DNA of 64,000 nucleotides from Oceanobacillus sp. J11TS1 (lineage in GTDB: Bacteria; Bacillota; Bacilli; Bacillales; Amphibacillaceae), in NCBI RefSeq assembly GCF_018333215.1, contig NZ_BORO01000006.1, positions 62,001 through 126,000 on the forward strand, given 5' to 3'. Positions 50,532 to 57,924 of the stretch are shown one piece after another. Both the position numbers and the translations under genes were made by a program. Each line of letters starts with the position of its first letter. The first letter of the stretch is position 1. Under the pieces are notes generated by a model. It did not search any database, was not told where the DNA came from, and worked only from the letters and a program-made list of their open reading frames with translations.

Positions 50532-51314
50532 GTGAAAAATAAACTTCTTATGTTTTTGTTTGTCATAATAGTAGGAGTATTAGCTGCATGTAATAACGGG
50601 ACTGAGGAGGAACAAGATGAATCCGAAGAACTAAAAATGCTTGAAGTTGAATTTAACCTTCCTGAAAAGGCTGATGTAGGAGAAACAATCGAATTATTGG
50701 CTATCGTTACATACGGAGATGAGAAAGTAACAGATGCCGATGAAGTTGAATTTGAATACTGGGAGAAAGGAAAAGAAGAGGATAGTACATTTATTGAAGG
50801 AAATAACAATGGGGATGGAACGTACACTGCCGAAGTGTCATTTGATAAAGATGGAGTGTATGAAATTTACGCACACACAACAGCTAAGAGTCTTCATACT
50901 ATGCCTAAAAAGTCAATTACGGTTGGTACAGGAGAAAGTAATGCGGAAGCAGAAAACCAGGATGATGAATCTGAAGGGCATGACCACGAGTCCCATGAAC
51001 ATAACCACCATGCAGATGGGTTTGAACTGCATTTTGTTAAACCAGAGAACGTAGATACAGATACTGAAACAGAGCTTATCGTTCATTTGCAAATGGATGG
51101 TAATCCATTAGAAGAAGCTAATGTACGTTATGAAATCTGGAATGATGATCTGTCTGATAAACATGAATGGGTAAATGCAGAGGAAGTTGCTCCTGGAGAA
51201 TATACAGGCACGCATCAATTCACAGAAGCCGGTACTTACAATATTCAAGTTCATGTTGAAAATGATGATGGATTACATGAGCATAAAGAGTATGAAGTTT
51301 TAGTAAATGGCTAA
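50532..51314 (+). CDS. Lipoprotein with two YtkA-like domains and a His-rich linker
   Basis: About 260 residues from GTG 50532, behind GGAGG. Lipobox VLAAC anchors it outside the cell. Two YtkA-like (FixH-related) beta domains, LEVEFNLPEKADVGETIELLAIVTYGDEKV and FELHFVKPENVDTDTETELIVHLQMDGNPL, flank a linker HDHESHEHNHHADG that can bind metal. YtkA domains are found in copper-handling proteins. It is 80 bases downstream of the HTH/Cys-rich gene and likely in one transcript. Role: probable extracytoplasmic metal binding. Confidence 0.82.
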   Translation: MKNKLLMFLFVIIVGVLAACNNGTEEEQDESEELKMLEVEFNLPEKADVGETIELLAIVTYGDEKVTDADEVEFEYWEKGKEEDSTFIEGNNNGDGTYTAEVSFDKDGVYEIYAHTTAKSLHTMPKKSITVGTGESNAEAENQDDESEGHDHESHEHNHHADGFELHFVKPENVDTDTETELIVHLQMDGNPLEEANVRYEIWNDDLSDKHEWVNAEEVAPGEYTGTHQFTEAGTYNIQVHVENDDGLHEHKEYEVLVNG

Positions 51315-51459
51315 AGGATTTAATGGAAATAAACTTTAAAAAGATATAGGATAGGAATTTTAACAGAATGGCTCGTTTAATAGACTATTCAATAATCGTA
51401 TATTGTAGACTGTTACTGGATTTCTCTTTTTTCTTAACTCTTTAGTCTACTATGTCCAG

Positions 51460-52050
51460 TTAAAAATTAATTCACTCAGTTAAAATAAACATTTCCGATT
51501 CCACCCTCGATTTCGTTAAAATAAACATTACCGAATTCCAATAATTTCTCGGGTATTCTTCAATAGAATCCCGGGATTTTTAATGCCTTTTTCAGTACAA
51601 ATCAATATTCTTTCCATAGTTTTTTCATAAATATATTATGGCCTTATCCATAGTCAATACTGGGTTTTGTTCAATATTCCACTCAATATTAATTTCAATA
51701 ATAAATCATTACCGATTCAATATGTTTATCTTTTCTCATCAACTATTCTTTCTCTTATTCTTCTCTCCATTATATCGGTGAACTTTATTTTAACTTCGAA
51801 AAAAAGGTGAAAAAGCAGCCAGAAAAACTACGAAAATGGGTCGTTTTTGAATCAGAAATTGCACAAAATGAGGGTTCTGTAGGAAAACTTTATTATGACT
51901 GGAACGGTGGAATGCGGGTTGGAGGGTGTGGTTTTAGCAGATGTTTATTCTTATTGTACATAGTTAGAAGAAAGAATTTAGTTAGGCTTGTAATATTTCA
52001 TCCAGAATCAAAGGGGAGATAAGAGAAAGAAATGAATGAATTCAATTAAA
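51460..52050 (+). repeat. Island repeat C
   Basis: Most complete copy. Left sites AGTTAAAATAAACATTTCC (51478-51496) and CGTTAAAATAAACATTACC (51514-51532), then CCAATAATTTCTCGG and a terminator-like stem CTCGGG/CCCGGG. After a 220-base linker come the inverted sites GAACTTTATTTTAACTTCG (about 51780) and GGAAAACTTTATTATGAC (about 51883), then GGTGGAATGCGGGTTGGAGG. The left half continues in repeat D, the right half in repeat B. A 71-residue frame (51807-52022) lies inside. It divides the metal module from the putative defence module. Confidence 0.85.
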
Positions 52051-52243
52051 GGTTCTGTTTAAATTCTGTTTTTCCAAAGTTACAATACTCTTTTACATAG
52101 GCTAATCCAGTGAATTAGTCTCTTTTTATGTTAAACAATCAAAATGTGACTTGCTAGGCAACCCTTTTAATCTTTTCTACAGATAAAATAAATATATAGA
52201 GTTAAGGAATCAACAAAATATACGACCAAGAGGAGGAACTTAA

Positions 52244-52252
52244 ATGGATTAA
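52244..52252 (+). other. Two-codon minimal ORF with strong ribosome binding site
   Basis: GAGGAGG (52231-52237) is followed 6 bases later by ATG GAT TAA. The frame after the stop stays open for a dozen codons (NQERQDIKHTDSK), so this may be the dead start of a lost gene, or an upstream ORF for the gene at 52325. Confidence 0.3.
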
Positions 52253-52324
52253 AATCAGGAACGGCAAGACATCAAACATACAGATTCAAAATAAATATTT
52301 TAAATTTAAAGAAGGAGCGATATT

Positions 52325-52852
52325 ATGAAACTTAACAATAAAGTAAACCAGATTAACAAAACAAGGGATTCCTTTGAACTCCTTTTTGAACATAAATCAC
52401 ATGTTAAAATTCAACTCTTCTGCAATTTGTTTGAAGAATTAGGTTGGGATTATACTCATCCATGTCAAAGTCGTTTTGAACGCCCAAATATTGGAGAAAA
52501 TGCTGCAACTGGGGTCTACTTAGATCATAAATTAAAACCAATTATCCTTTTCGAGACAAAAGGAATCAAAGAAAACATAGATACTCATATCAAACAAACC
52601 AGTGAGTATTACTCAACTGAAGAATCAGTTAAAGTTGCTATCTTAACCAATATGGTTGATATGTACTTCTTTTCAGATTTTGAAACACCAGGCGTAATGG
52701 ATAAAACTCCGTTTTATAAGATTAATTTTCCATCTACTACTAAACAGGACCTCGGTTTTTTAGAACTGTTTGAAAGAGAGTATTTTTTGGATCATCATAA
52801 TGAACTTTATGACAAATGGAAGGAACAATATCTACTTTTAAAAGATATATAA
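52325..52852 (+). CDS. HsdR_N-like restriction nuclease domain protein
   Basis: A 175-residue protein that resembles the N-terminal nuclease domain of type I restriction R subunits (HSDR_N). NLFEELGWDYTHPCQSRFERPN opens the fold, and GVYLDHKLKPIILFETKG supplies a PD-(D/E)XK core with D...ExK. FYKINF near the end is also typical. There is no helicase, methyltransferase or specificity gene beside it, so it is a stand-alone version; such proteins occur in defence islands and phage. AAGGAGCG precedes ATG 52325. First gene after island repeat C. Confidence 0.7.
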   Translation: MKLNNKVNQINKTRDSFELLFEHKSHVKIQLFCNLFEELGWDYTHPCQSRFERPNIGENAATGVYLDHKLKPIILFETKGIKENIDTHIKQTSEYYSTEESVKVAILTNMVDMYFFSDFETPGVMDKTPFYKINFPSTTKQDLGFLELFEREYFLDHHNELYDKWKEQYLLLKDI

Positions 52853-53403
52853 TTCCTGTATGGTTTCATTAAGGTGAAATTAAAATGTTGGACTAAAAAA
52901 ATATCTATTGTAGACGGGCTAGAACATGCAGGTGAGTAAAAAATAAGTGGGATACAAAATTAATAAAATAGAATGGAGGGGTAAATATGAACTTAATTAA
53001 AGGATTAATCGAAGATAAGTTGGAGAATAACCTAATTATTTCGGCGGATACAATACAGACAAAAGTGATGAAACACCTTCAAGTAATGTTGTTTCTTTTT
53101 CGGACTATAAGAACAGAAAGAGGTAATGGCTAGAAAATATCATTAAAGATATCGTTTATCTTGCTTTCTCTACATTAAATAAAATTAACATTTCCAATCC
53201 GATTGTTTTCCGACACTATGCCGGTGGACCTTCGGATTTCTTTAATAAAATTGAGAAGATCCTTCCGTTTTATAGTTAGAATACATGGTAAAATGGAGTT
53301 GGATTCAGATATATTGTGAAGTAATGTACTTACGCTAACGGGGCAGTTTAATTTAACAAAAAAATAGTATTCTTTAAATAAAATACATTTGGAGGAAAAA
53401 TAA
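52853..53403. other. Intergenic region with gene and repeat remnants
   Basis: Holds the broken small frame at 52987 and, near 53168-53215, TTAAATAAAATTAACATTTCC followed by CCGATTGTTTTCCGACAC, which resembles a single decayed site of the island repeat. The GGAGGAAA ribosome binding site of the next gene ends near 53399. No other gene seen. Confidence 0.45.
52987..53133 (+). pseudogene. Small broken gene, product unknown
   Basis: ATG 52987 follows a perfect GGAGGGG and starts MNLIKGLIEDKLENNLI. Around 53038-53045 the sense appears to move to another frame reading GGYNTDKSDETPSSNVVSF and SDYKNRKR with TAA at 53124. Joined, they would make a plausible acidic protein of about 45 residues. The unshifted frame runs to TAG 53133. 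I do not know the family. Confidence 0.35.
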
Positions 53404-53898
53404 ATGATTACGATTTACGATGATAGATATAAAGAAGAAGTCATCAATTTAATATTGCACGTACAGAATGTTGAATATGGTGTAGGGATTAGTGCAGAAG
53501 AACAACCAGACATTTTGGATATTCAATCAAACTATATAAACGACGGAGGAAACTTTTGGGTAGCATTAAACGATAACGGTGAGGTTATAGGTTCTATCGG
53601 TTTGCAAAAGAAAACGAATGATGTTGCCGTATTAAAGAAATTTTTCGTTTATAAAGATTACCGTGGTAAAGAGGTTGGGATAGGAACAGGTCTTTACGAA
53701 GCATTACTTAATTTTGCGAAGAAACAAGGTTTTTCTAAGGTAATTTTGGATACCCCATCTAAAGCCACTAGGTCACATAGTTTTTATAAAAAGGTTGGAT
53801 TTAAGGAGATTGAAAAAGAGGACTTGCTAATTCAATATGATTACCCTGATAGAAATTCACTTATTTTTGAATTGGATTTATCTAAGAAAGAATATTGA
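53404..53898 (+). CDS. GNAT-family N-acetyltransferase
   Basis: 164 residues. The acetyl-CoA loop is VYKDYRGKEVGIGTGLYEALLNFAKKQGFSKVILDTPSKATRSHSFYKKVGFKEI, i.e. motif A (RGKEVGIG, matching Q/RxxGxG/A) and motif B of the GNAT fold, with FWVALNDNGEVIGSIGLQKK before it. Substrate unknown. Single gene with a strong terminator; GGAGGAAAAATAA precedes ATG. Confidence 0.92.
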   Translation: MITIYDDRYKEEVINLILHVQNVEYGVGISAEEQPDILDIQSNYINDGGNFWVALNDNGEVIGSIGLQKKTNDVAVLKKFFVYKDYRGKEVGIGTGLYEALLNFAKKQGFSKVILDTPSKATRSHSFYKKVGFKEIEKEDLLIQYDYPDRNSLIFELDLSKKEY

Positions 53899-53924
53899 AC
53901 TAACGGGGGCTTTAATAAAAACTA

Positions 53925-53954
53925 AAGTCGATTATAATCGGCTTATTTTTTTGT
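53925..53954 (+). terminator. Rho-independent terminator
   Basis: AAGTCGAT (53925-53932) / ATCGGCTT (53937-53944) with one wobble pair, then ATTTTTTTTG; just after the GNAT gene. Confidence 0.85.
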
Positions 53955-54131
53955 TTTGGTGTCATAACTCAAGAGTATAGGTACAAACGAAAATCTTTAT
54001 GTTAAAGTATAAATTAAATGTTCTTCAACAAACGGCCAGGATTGTGGAACTAAGATAATATTATTCAACTATACTAAGCAATAGAATTGTCTCAATTGTC
54101 TCAAGGGAGCTAAATAGGGAGCGAACAACAG

Positions 54132-55166
54132 ATGACAAAGAAAAAATTTTATGATAAAAATGGAAATCAAATTAAATCAAGACCTTCAAAACCATATTAT
54201 AAGAAACCGTGTTTTTGGGTGATAGTCGTTCTTGGCCTAGTATTTGGAACTATTGGAATGTATGCTCTTGGTAGTGAAGATGAAATTGAGGATGATCCAA
54301 TAAAACTAGGAGTAGGGGAAGAGGTCAAAGAAGTAGAAGAAACGGTAGTGGAAGATCCAGAACCCGCTGGGTCAGAGGAAGGAAGTGTTGAAGAACAAAC
54401 GTATACATATGAAGATTTTAAAGGAACATATGTGACTTTCGAAGGAGAGCCATACAACTCCCCTATAGAATCAATGGGTTCAAATATATTGATACTAGGA
54501 GACGATTTTTATCAAAGTTTTAATCGTTGGGATTTTGATATGACTTCTACTATTTTGGATAAAACAATAGAAGGAAATGTTTTGACGCTTGATTTAGATA
54601 GTGATGAAAACGAAGAGTGGGGACTCCATAGCGAAAGTGGAACAGAACAATTCGAATTACGTCATGACGGAGATAAAAAAGTTCTTTATTCAATTACGAA
54701 TGATTTCTTTTTTTATTCTATGTCCAATCGGGATCTACAAACTCACTATAGTCAATCAGAAATTGACTATGCACGAATAATTATGACAATAAATGGTGAG
54801 CCAAGTTTAGATCAATGGGCTGTGTGGAACGCCGAATGGGGTGTTCCGATTGTTAACGTAAGATATAATTCCGCTGGTGATCCTACAGAAGTTTCTAATG
54901 AAGTTTCTTATCCGGAAGACGTAACACATTTAGATTTAACCAGTCAAGGGATGGCTGCTGGTATCATTACTTACTCGTCTCACGGTGATGGTCATATCAC
55001 AAGATATCCTATACCATTGCATTATCATCAAGAGGATCAATCAGAAGAAGGATACCGACAACTTGCCCAAGAATCTTTAGATGATGCTTATACGATATAC
55101 ATAGAACCGTTCGAACCTTATACTGTAGCAGACTTTATTGGACGTATGAGATTTGTCTATGAGTAA
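54132..55166 (+). CDS. Membrane-anchored extracellular protein of unknown function
   Basis: 344 residues. Basic N-terminus (MTKKKFYDKNGNQIKSRPSKPYYKK), one transmembrane helix (CFWVIVVLGLVFGTIGMYAL, about 27-46), then an acidic linker rich in Glu and Val (about 49-90) and a soluble domain starting TYEDFKGTYVTFEGEPYN. The C-terminal part has EVSYPEDVTHLDLTSQGMAAGIITYSSHGDGHITRYPIPLHYH. Similar architecture occurs in Gram-positive surface proteins, but I recognise no named domain. Its end lies 16 bases before the next start, so the two genes are likely co-expressed. Confidence 0.65.
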   Translation: MTKKKFYDKNGNQIKSRPSKPYYKKPCFWVIVVLGLVFGTIGMYALGSEDEIEDDPIKLGVGEEVKEVEETVVEDPEPAGSEEGSVEEQTYTYEDFKGTYVTFEGEPYNSPIESMGSNILILGDDFYQSFNRWDFDMTSTILDKTIEGNVLTLDLDSDENEEWGLHSESGTEQFELRHDGDKKVLYSITNDFFFYSMSNRDLQTHYSQSEIDYARIIMTINGEPSLDQWAVWNAEWGVPIVNVRYNSAGDPTEVSNEVSYPEDVTHLDLTSQGMAAGIITYSSHGDGHITRYPIPLHYHQEDQSEEGYRQLAQESLDDAYTIYIEPFEPYTVADFIGRMRFVYE

Positions 55167-55182
55167 AAAAGGGGAATTGCAA

Positions 55183-56055
55183 GTGGACACTTATAAAGAA
55201 TATAAGGAGTTACTGTCAAAAACTTATGATAAAGCAGTCGATTGCTTATTACAGAAATATGGTCCTGCACAAGATGATTATTTTAGAGAAAAATCATATC
55301 AAAGGTTTATGGCTGGAGAAATAAAAAATATCACAAAAGGAAAGTTTTCAAGGACTGACGAAGGTTTATATTGTCATCATATAGATGAGAAGAATTATTT
55401 GAATATATCTGACCAATCATTTGTAAAAACGAATAAAATTTCCTTTGATTACCAAAGGAAAGATAGATTGGTTTATTGTAATCTGATAGAACATACCATT
55501 TTGCACGTTTTGATTTCAAAGGAAACTTCTAGTGAATTTGGTTACTTAGGGTATGAAGTGTTTTTAAAGCCAATTATTGAAGAATGGTATATCGAAAAAA
55601 AAATACCTTATCCACAATGGATGAAAACTTGTTACGATAAGTCTTTTCTAACCCCTGAAGAGTCGGTTCATATATTAAAAGAGATGCAAAAAACACTGGG
55701 AATGAGTTATTTCAGCACTCCGTATGAGTTTCATGAAAAAAAGCGGAGAACTATAGAAGAAGTTAAAGCAACGAAAAGAAAATGGGAAGAAGAAGATAAA
55801 AAGCGTACAATAGAAGCTAAAGAAGAAGAAATAAGAATGATAAAGAAAAAAACGGAAGAATTCTATCAAACCTATCCAAAATTCAAAGAACTAAATATAT
55901 CTTTTGATACTCCAAGACAAAAAGTGATAGCAATGTTGTTTGATTGTAAATATAGCGATATTTACCAAAGTAAAAAAGAATTCGATTTAGTAATGAAACC
56001 AATTATTAAGGATAAACTTTTAAAAGAATTATACACTGCTCTTGAAAGTAGCTAA
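55183..56055 (+). CDS. Putative HHID-motif (HNH-like) nuclease-type protein
   Basis: 290 residues from GTG 55183, 7 bases after AAAGGGGAA; an in-frame TTG 55153 overlaps the upstream gene and is less likely. The centre has FSRTDEGLYCHHIDEKNYLN, then DYQRKDRLVYCNLIEHTILHVLI, an H-H-I-D ... C ... E-H ... H pattern that I associate with HNH-like nuclease domains of some Firmicute toxins and mobile-element proteins. Residues about 190-240 form a charged coiled coil (EEVKATKRKWEEEDKKRTIEAKEEE). Function is inferred from the motif only. Confidence 0.5.
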   Translation: MDTYKEYKELLSKTYDKAVDCLLQKYGPAQDDYFREKSYQRFMAGEIKNITKGKFSRTDEGLYCHHIDEKNYLNISDQSFVKTNKISFDYQRKDRLVYCNLIEHTILHVLISKETSSEFGYLGYEVFLKPIIEEWYIEKKIPYPQWMKTCYDKSFLTPEESVHILKEMQKTLGMSYFSTPYEFHEKKRRTIEEVKATKRKWEEEDKKRTIEAKEEEIRMIKKKTEEFYQTYPKFKELNISFDTPRQKVIAMLFDCKYSDIYQSKKEFDLVMKPIIKDKLLKELYTALESS

Positions 56056-56070
56056 AATGGATTTGGTTGT

Positions 56071-56235
56071 GTTTTGCAAAGCAAAACTTTAGAACTTTGC
56101 AAGCAACAGTTTAGAATGTTGCAACTTGACATGGAGCCTCTGTGAGCATGAATATTTAGCCAAGAAGCCAGCCGTATAAGGGCTTGGCTAAGTTAACAAG
56201 GCTATCATGCCCACTTCTCCATGTAAAGTTGCTAC
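56071..56235. repeat. Large nested hairpin with adjacent direct repeats
   Basis: Outer arms GTTGCAACTTGACATGGAG (56118-56136) and its near-perfect complement (56217-56235; 2 mismatches in 19). Nested inside: GCATG/CATGC (56146-56150, 56206-56210) and TAGCCAAG/CTTGGCTA (56157-56164, 56183-56190). Upstream, GTTTTGC/GCAAAAC forms a small stem (56071-56087) and a 22-base unit starting TTTAGAA is repeated directly (56088-56109, 56110-56131). Could be an RNA, an origin-of-transfer or a MITE end. Unassigned. Confidence 0.7.
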
Positions 56236-56457
56236 GAGGTATGCCATTGCAATACTCTTAACTTATATTTTGCAAAACACATTGGTCTCTATTCTATTCT
56301 TTCTAAATACAGGAATTGTGATGTTGAAGATGATTTTTGAAGAGGAAAATACTAATATTATTATTTTGTATCTATTGTTGATTTCGTTCTTTAACTATAG
56401 GGGGCGTTAATGAAAGATGAAATAAGATTAACTAACTGCATTAAATTTATACAAATT
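56236..56457. other. AT-rich gap with doubtful hydrophobic frame
   Basis: A 67-codon frame (56207-56410) starts inside the hairpin arm and encodes two hydrophobic stretches; it has no ribosome binding site and I do not call it a gene. Nothing else supported here. Confidence 0.4.
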
Positions 56458-56490
56458 AAGGCTGGATCTATATGATTCAGTCTTTTCTTG
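56458..56490. terminator. Terminator between convergent genes
   Basis: AAGGCTGGATC (56458-56468) pairs with GATTCAGTCTT (56474-56484; two wobbles) around TATAT, then TTCTT. It separates rightward transcription from the leftward HTH gene. Confidence 0.7.
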
Positions 56491-56567
56491 TTCGTCTTAT
56501 TGTTGAGGCGACAAAAAGGGAGGGGCATCTCCCTCCTCCTGTTCTAATTCAGATCTATCCCGAAATT

Positions 56568-57122
56568 TTATTCAATAGAGAACATTGGTGATTCACCAAA
56601 TTCAACCAAATAAGTATCAATTTGAATAGGATCGTAAATCCCTTTTTCTATGAAGTACCCTAAAATATTGTCAAAGACGGAATTTTCTTCTGCTAATGTA
56701 AGTCCGGCTCTTCTAAGCAATTCATTAGTTTCTTCAATATTTAATTGTAATGCAATTGCAAGGCAAAGAAGTTTTTGTTTTGATGGGTTTATTTTGTTTT
56801 TTATAACTTTATTTTTATAAAATCGGTCAATACCAAACTTTTCAAGGTCAACAGAAAAGCTCTTATTCCGTTCATTTAAAAGCGACTCCACATACTCTCC
56901 GAGTGTATAAGTGTTTTTCACCCTTTTGATCCTTTGTTTTAAAGCTCCAAAGATACCTTTACCATAATGAGTATCCACAGGCGGTGATGATGGACTATAT
57001 ACCGTAGTTAAGTCATTAGCAAGGAACTGTCTTTTTAGGGCTGTAGCTACTTTATTTAGACCATTGTCTCTAATGTATAATTTTAATTCAGCTATAGTCT
57101 GTTGGTCTAATGTTTTGTTCAT
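56568..57122 (-). CDS. HTH-domain protein of the accessory genome
   Basis: 184 residues. The C-terminal 110 residues, TLGEYVESLLNERNKSFSVDLEKFGIDRFYKNKVIKNKINPSKQKLLCLAIALQLNIEETNELLRRAGLTL..., match a helical XRE-like module common in Firmicute accessory proteins. There it is often fused to effector domains (macro domains, peptidases). The N-terminal 70 residues are unassigned. GGGAGGA precedes ATG. It is divergent from the putative defence operon starting at 57306 and could be its regulator or partner. Confidence 0.65.
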   Translation of the reverse strand: MNKTLDQQTIAELKLYIRDNGLNKVATALKRQFLANDLTTVYSPSSPPVDTHYGKGIFGALKQRIKRVKNTYTLGEYVESLLNERNKSFSVDLEKFGIDRFYKNKVIKNKINPSKQKLLCLAIALQLNIEETNELLRRAGLTLAEENSVFDNILGYFIEKGIYDPIQIDTYLVEFGESPMFSIE

Positions 57123-57305
57123 GAAAATCCTCCCAAAATTCTAAATGTGACTTGGAACGTCACCTTTTAATTCCATTGCCAATATATAATAGAATCATAG
57201 AACAAAAGAAATATGAATTCAAGGAGCTAGAGTAAGGGAATAATTGTAATTTTCTCAGTTCCATGGACTCCATATTTAAAAATCATTAATATAGGAGGAA
57301 TCGAA

Positions 57306-57575
57306 ATGAGTACACAGATGGAAGTAAACAAATTAGATAATGGTTATGGAAGTGCAATTAAAGTAATAGAAGCAGGACATGCATTTATATGTAGGGTGGC
57401 TAATTGGAGTCTAATCTTCGTCAAAATGAATCAGGTTGGAACAGGCTTTAAAGTGGTTTACTATGATCCATTGAATATGGATTGTTATGACCAAAACATA
57501 AATAAATCGACATTTCATGCGGTATATGAAGAGATGTATAAACCTGTGGTCAGTGACTACTTTGGTGATAAGTGA
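57306..57575 (+). CDS. Small protein of unknown function upstream of the NACHT gene
   Basis: 89 residues; ATG 57306 with an excellent AGGAGG. Sequence MSTQMEVNKLDNGYGSAIKV then AGHAFICRVANWSLIFVKMNQVGTGFKVVYYDPL and a polar C-terminus (VSDYFGDK). Likely a small alpha/beta domain with no membrane segment. Not recognised. First gene of the apparent operon running to 63.7 kb. Confidence 0.6.
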   Translation: MSTQMEVNKLDNGYGSAIKVIEAGHAFICRVANWSLIFVKMNQVGTGFKVVYYDPLNMDCYDQNINKSTFHAVYEEMYKPVVSDYFGDK

Positions 57576-57597
57576 AATCCATCAAAACCTTCAGGAC

Positions 57598-57876
57598 ATG
57601 AATATCCAAGAACTGACAACATATGAGATACTGAATCCTTTTGAGAACTTAACTTATAGTTATGAAAAGGAGAAGGTCATGGTATATCTCCACCATCCAG
57701 AACCTGACTACAATACAAGGGTCTCTGGTGAAATGGGATTACGACTTATGGTTGAGAAAGGTGAACTGCCGGAGATTGTTCTGGAATACTATTACAATAC
57801 TGATGAATTATTGATTTTCCTAAATGCTTGGCAATGGAGCATAAATGAAAATTATCAGAAAAAGAACTTTGAATAA
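57598..57876 (+). CDS. Small acidic protein of unknown function upstream of the NACHT gene
   Basis: 92 residues if ATG 57598 is used (MNIQELTTYEILNPFENLTYSYEKEKVMVYLHH...), ending FLNAWQWSINENYQKKNFE. The frame is open upstream to 57517 and overlaps the preceding gene, and GTG near 57563 inside GTGATAAGTGA is an alternative coupled start; the true start is uncertain. Rich in Tyr, Glu and Asn. No family recognised. It lies 48 bases before the large NTPase gene. Confidence 0.55.
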   Translation: MNIQELTTYEILNPFENLTYSYEKEKVMVYLHHPEPDYNTRVSGEMGLRLMVEKGELPEIVLEYYYNTDELLIFLNAWQWSINENYQKKNFE

Positions 57877-57924
57877 ATTTTGTTGTGTTTTGATTGTCTT
57901 TTCTAAATTTGGAGGAGAGGTTAA

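Noticed and set aside
50483-51054. Two further frames (114 codons minus, 106 codons plus) over the YtkA lipoprotein gene
   Set aside because: They are shadows of a gene with a clear lipobox, domains and ribosome binding site.
56118-56235. Integron attC site
   Set aside because: It has a long imperfect hairpin, but I do not see the GTTRRRY/RYYYAAC core pair in the right places, and no integrase is near.
56207-56410. 67-codon hydrophobic frame
   Set aside because: Starts within the hairpin arm, no ribosome binding site, no family.
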